DNA from: Clostridia bacterium | GTDB lineage: Bacteria; Bacillota; Clostridia; Christensenellales; UBA1242 | Length of the DNA: 7,002 nucleotides | Assembly (NCBI GenBank): GCA_028694075.1 | Contig: JAQUUD010000055.1 | Span: 1 to 7,002, forward strand | Direction of reading: 5' to 3' | Part shown: piece by piece, positions 5,954-7,002 of the stretch | Position numbering within the stretch: the stretch's first letter is position 1 | How the letters are laid out: every line of letters begins with the position of its first letter | Made by a program: the position numbers and the translations under genes | The notes under the pieces: model-generated | What the model was told of the DNA's origin: nothing | Databases searched by the model: none | The model's input: only the letters and a program-made list of their open reading frames with translations

Positions 5954-6640
5954 TTATTTTTCCTCCTTCTTATTTACAATAACCTGAGAATGTCTTATGA
6001 CTTTGTCACTGAGTTTATAACCCGATTGATATTCTTCTTTTATAATATTATCTTCAAGTGAGCTGTCTTCAACAACAGCAAGAGCATTGTGTAAGTTCGG
6101 GTCAAATGACTTACCCACCGCTTCAATTTTTTCAACTCTCAAACTTTGCAAAGCAGAAAATAATTGATTTTCCACCATTGACAAGCCTTCCAAAACAGTT
6201 TTATCTTGTATCATTTTTCTTGCACCTGAAAAACTATCAAGTGCCGGTAAAATTTTTGCTATTGCTTCAATTTGACCTTCTGTTTTTGCTTGCTCAATTT
6301 TAATTTCTGCTTTTTTGCGAAAATTATCAAAATCCGCTTGCAAGCACTGTGCTGAAAAAAGATATTCTTTAACTTTGTTTTCAAGCTGCGTTATTTGTGA
6401 TTGTTTTTTTTCAATTTCTTCGCTGGAATTACATTCGCAAAAATCCTGCTCATTTGTTTCACAATCACAAACGCCTTCTTCGCACTCGCACTGACATCTT
6501 TGCTCTTTTATATTATTATTCTGTTTTCCATTAACTTCATCTTCGCTTTTTTCTGCATTGTAATTTTGTCTTTGCGATTTTTTTGAAACTGTGTCGGATT
6601 CATTTGAAAATTGATTTTTTTCAGAATTTGTTCCTCCCAT
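5954..6640 (-). CDS. grpE: Nucleotide exchange factor GrpE with a cysteine-rich N-terminal tail
   Basis: GrpE is the cytoplasmic dimeric factor that releases ADP from DnaK and so sets the pace of the Hsp70 cycle. The 228-residue product has a hydrophilic, probably disordered tail (about 1-75), a long helix predicted to form the dimer coiled coil (about 76-125), a helical segment (126-170) and the C-terminal beta domain (about 171-224). That domain carries the family signature: FDPNLHNALAVV, then GYKLSDKVIRHSQVIVNK. The usual RPAxV near the end reads RHSQV. Oddly, the tail holds seven cysteines in 22 residues (C49, C51, C53, C58, C60, C68, C70), which I do not know from other GrpE proteins. 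The ATG is preceded by AAAAGGAG, with a rather long 12-nt spacer. The gene follows hrcA by 21 bp and ends one base before dnaK, so co-transcription and coupled translation are likely. Confidence 0.96.
   Translation of the reverse strand: MGGTNSEKNQFSNESDTVSKKSQRQNYNAEKSEDEVNGKQNNNIKEQRCQCECEEGVCDCETNEQDFCECNSSEEIEKKQSQITQLENKVKEYLFSAQCLQADFDNFRKKAEIKIEQAKTEGQIEAIAKILPALDSFSGARKMIQDKTVLEGLSMVENQLFSALQSLRVEKIEAVGKSFDPNLHNALAVVEDSSLEDNIIKEEYQSGYKLSDKVIRHSQVIVNKKEEK
5962..5968 (-). promoter_or_regulatory. dnaK Shine-Dalgarno embedded in the last grpE codons
   Basis: The minus strand reads AAGGAGG, a full anti-16S match, nine bases before the dnaK ATG at 5952. The same bases encode the Lys-Lys-Glu-Glu end of GrpE, and the grpE TAA is followed by one base and then ATG. 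Such spacing is typical of translational coupling, which would help keep GrpE and DnaK synthesis linked; the coupling itself is inferred. Confidence 0.85.
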
Positions 6641-6652
6641 TCCCTAATTGTT

Positions 6653-6660
6653 CTCCTTTT
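6653..6660 (-). promoter_or_regulatory. grpE ribosome binding site
   Basis: The minus strand carries AAAAGGAG immediately after the hrcA stop codon. It lies 12 bases before the grpE ATG at 6640, which is longer than the usual 5-10. A second purine run, AGGGA, directly abuts the ATG and is too close to act. No better in-frame start is visible, so the ATG at 6640 is retained. Confidence 0.6.
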
Positions 6661-6661
6661 T

Positions 6662-7002
6662 TCATTTTTCTTTGTTTTCTTTATCGACTTTTTTTCTGTT
6701 GTTTAGTTCATACATAACAACTTTTAATGCCGACGCGATACCGGCATAATTCATTCTTTGCGGTCCGAGCACTCCTATTGAAGCAACTGCTCTCCCGTCA
6801 ATACATAAGGGTGCTTTAACCAGTGCACAGCCCGAAAAACTGGTTTCTTCCACAAGTGTTATGGTTAAATCTTCCTGATTTTTTTCCAGTTCCAAGGCTT
6901 TCTCAAGTTCTTCCTTGTTATCAAGCAGTTTTATAACTTTCTTTGCCTGTTCTGAAGATTCTCCGCTTTCGCTCATCAAATCCGCCGAACCTTTATGACT
7001 GA
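6662..7002 (-). CDS. hrcA: Heat-inducible transcription repressor HrcA, C-terminal part (5' end outside window)
   Basis: HrcA represses class I heat-shock operons by binding the CIRCE operator, and its folding is controlled by GroEL in species studied. Only about 112 C-terminal residues of a family of roughly 340 are visible. The reading frame is still open at the right edge, so the first TTG/ATG codons near 6979 are internal, not a start. Recognition rests on the conserved end of the HrcA core: a stretch around residues 67-90 of the visible part with IDGRAVASIGVLGPQRMNY, matching the family pattern of a glycine-rich strand, GPxRM and a tyrosine, followed by a terminal helix. The tail is lysine- and glutamate-rich and the stop is TGA. 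The winged-helix DNA-binding domain and any upstream CIRCE element lie outside the window. It is the first visible gene of the hrcA-grpE-dnaK-dnaJ operon; grpE starts 21 bp downstream. Confidence 0.93.
   Translation of the reverse strand, partial: SHKGSADLMSESGESSEQAKKVIKLLDNKEELEKALELEKNQEDLTITLVEETSFSGCALVKAPLCIDGRAVASIGVLGPQRMNYAGIASALKVVMYELNNRKKVDKENKEK

Overview
The window is a stretch of a low-GC bacterial chromosome in which every recognisable gene lies on the minus strand. In transcription order (right to left) they are the 3' end of hrcA, then grpE, dnaK, dnaJ, rsmE and mtaB. This is the conserved class I heat-shock cluster of Bacillota plus the RNA-modification genes that usually follow it in that phylum. 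DnaK lacks the insertion in the N-terminal lobe that Gram-negative homologues carry, HrcA is present, and codons are strongly AT-biased. These point to a Bacillota, probably an uncultured Clostridia-like lineage. I cannot go below that level from sequence alone.

Layout from right to left: hrcA (cut by the window edge) is followed 21 bp later by grpE. grpE ends one base before the dnaK start, and the dnaK Shine-Dalgarno is written inside the last grpE codons. A 189-bp gap with short repeats separates dnaK from dnaJ. After dnaJ come a 10-bp hairpin, a clear intrinsic terminator, and then a near-consensus promoter that sits almost on top of the rsmE start, so rsmE appears to begin a separate transcription unit. 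A 194-bp spacer that is nearly pure A/T lies between rsmE and mtaB. Beyond mtaB, bases 1-410 hold GC-rich, non-coding tandem repeats: a 62-bp satellite and a 20/21-bp satellite sharing a common GCGAGCGG core.

Functionally, HrcA is the repressor of the operon; DnaK, DnaJ and GrpE form the Hsp70 refolding cycle (ATPase, J-protein and nucleotide exchange factor). RsmE methylates 16S rRNA and MtaB methylthiolates tRNA, so the left half concerns decoding fidelity. prmA, which in many Bacillota sits between dnaJ and rsmE, is absent.

I see no evidence for a new defence, mobile or biosynthetic system. The most unusual points are a seven-cysteine cluster in the N-terminal tail of GrpE, the two satellite families, the G/C-free spacer, and the possibly leaderless rsmE transcript.
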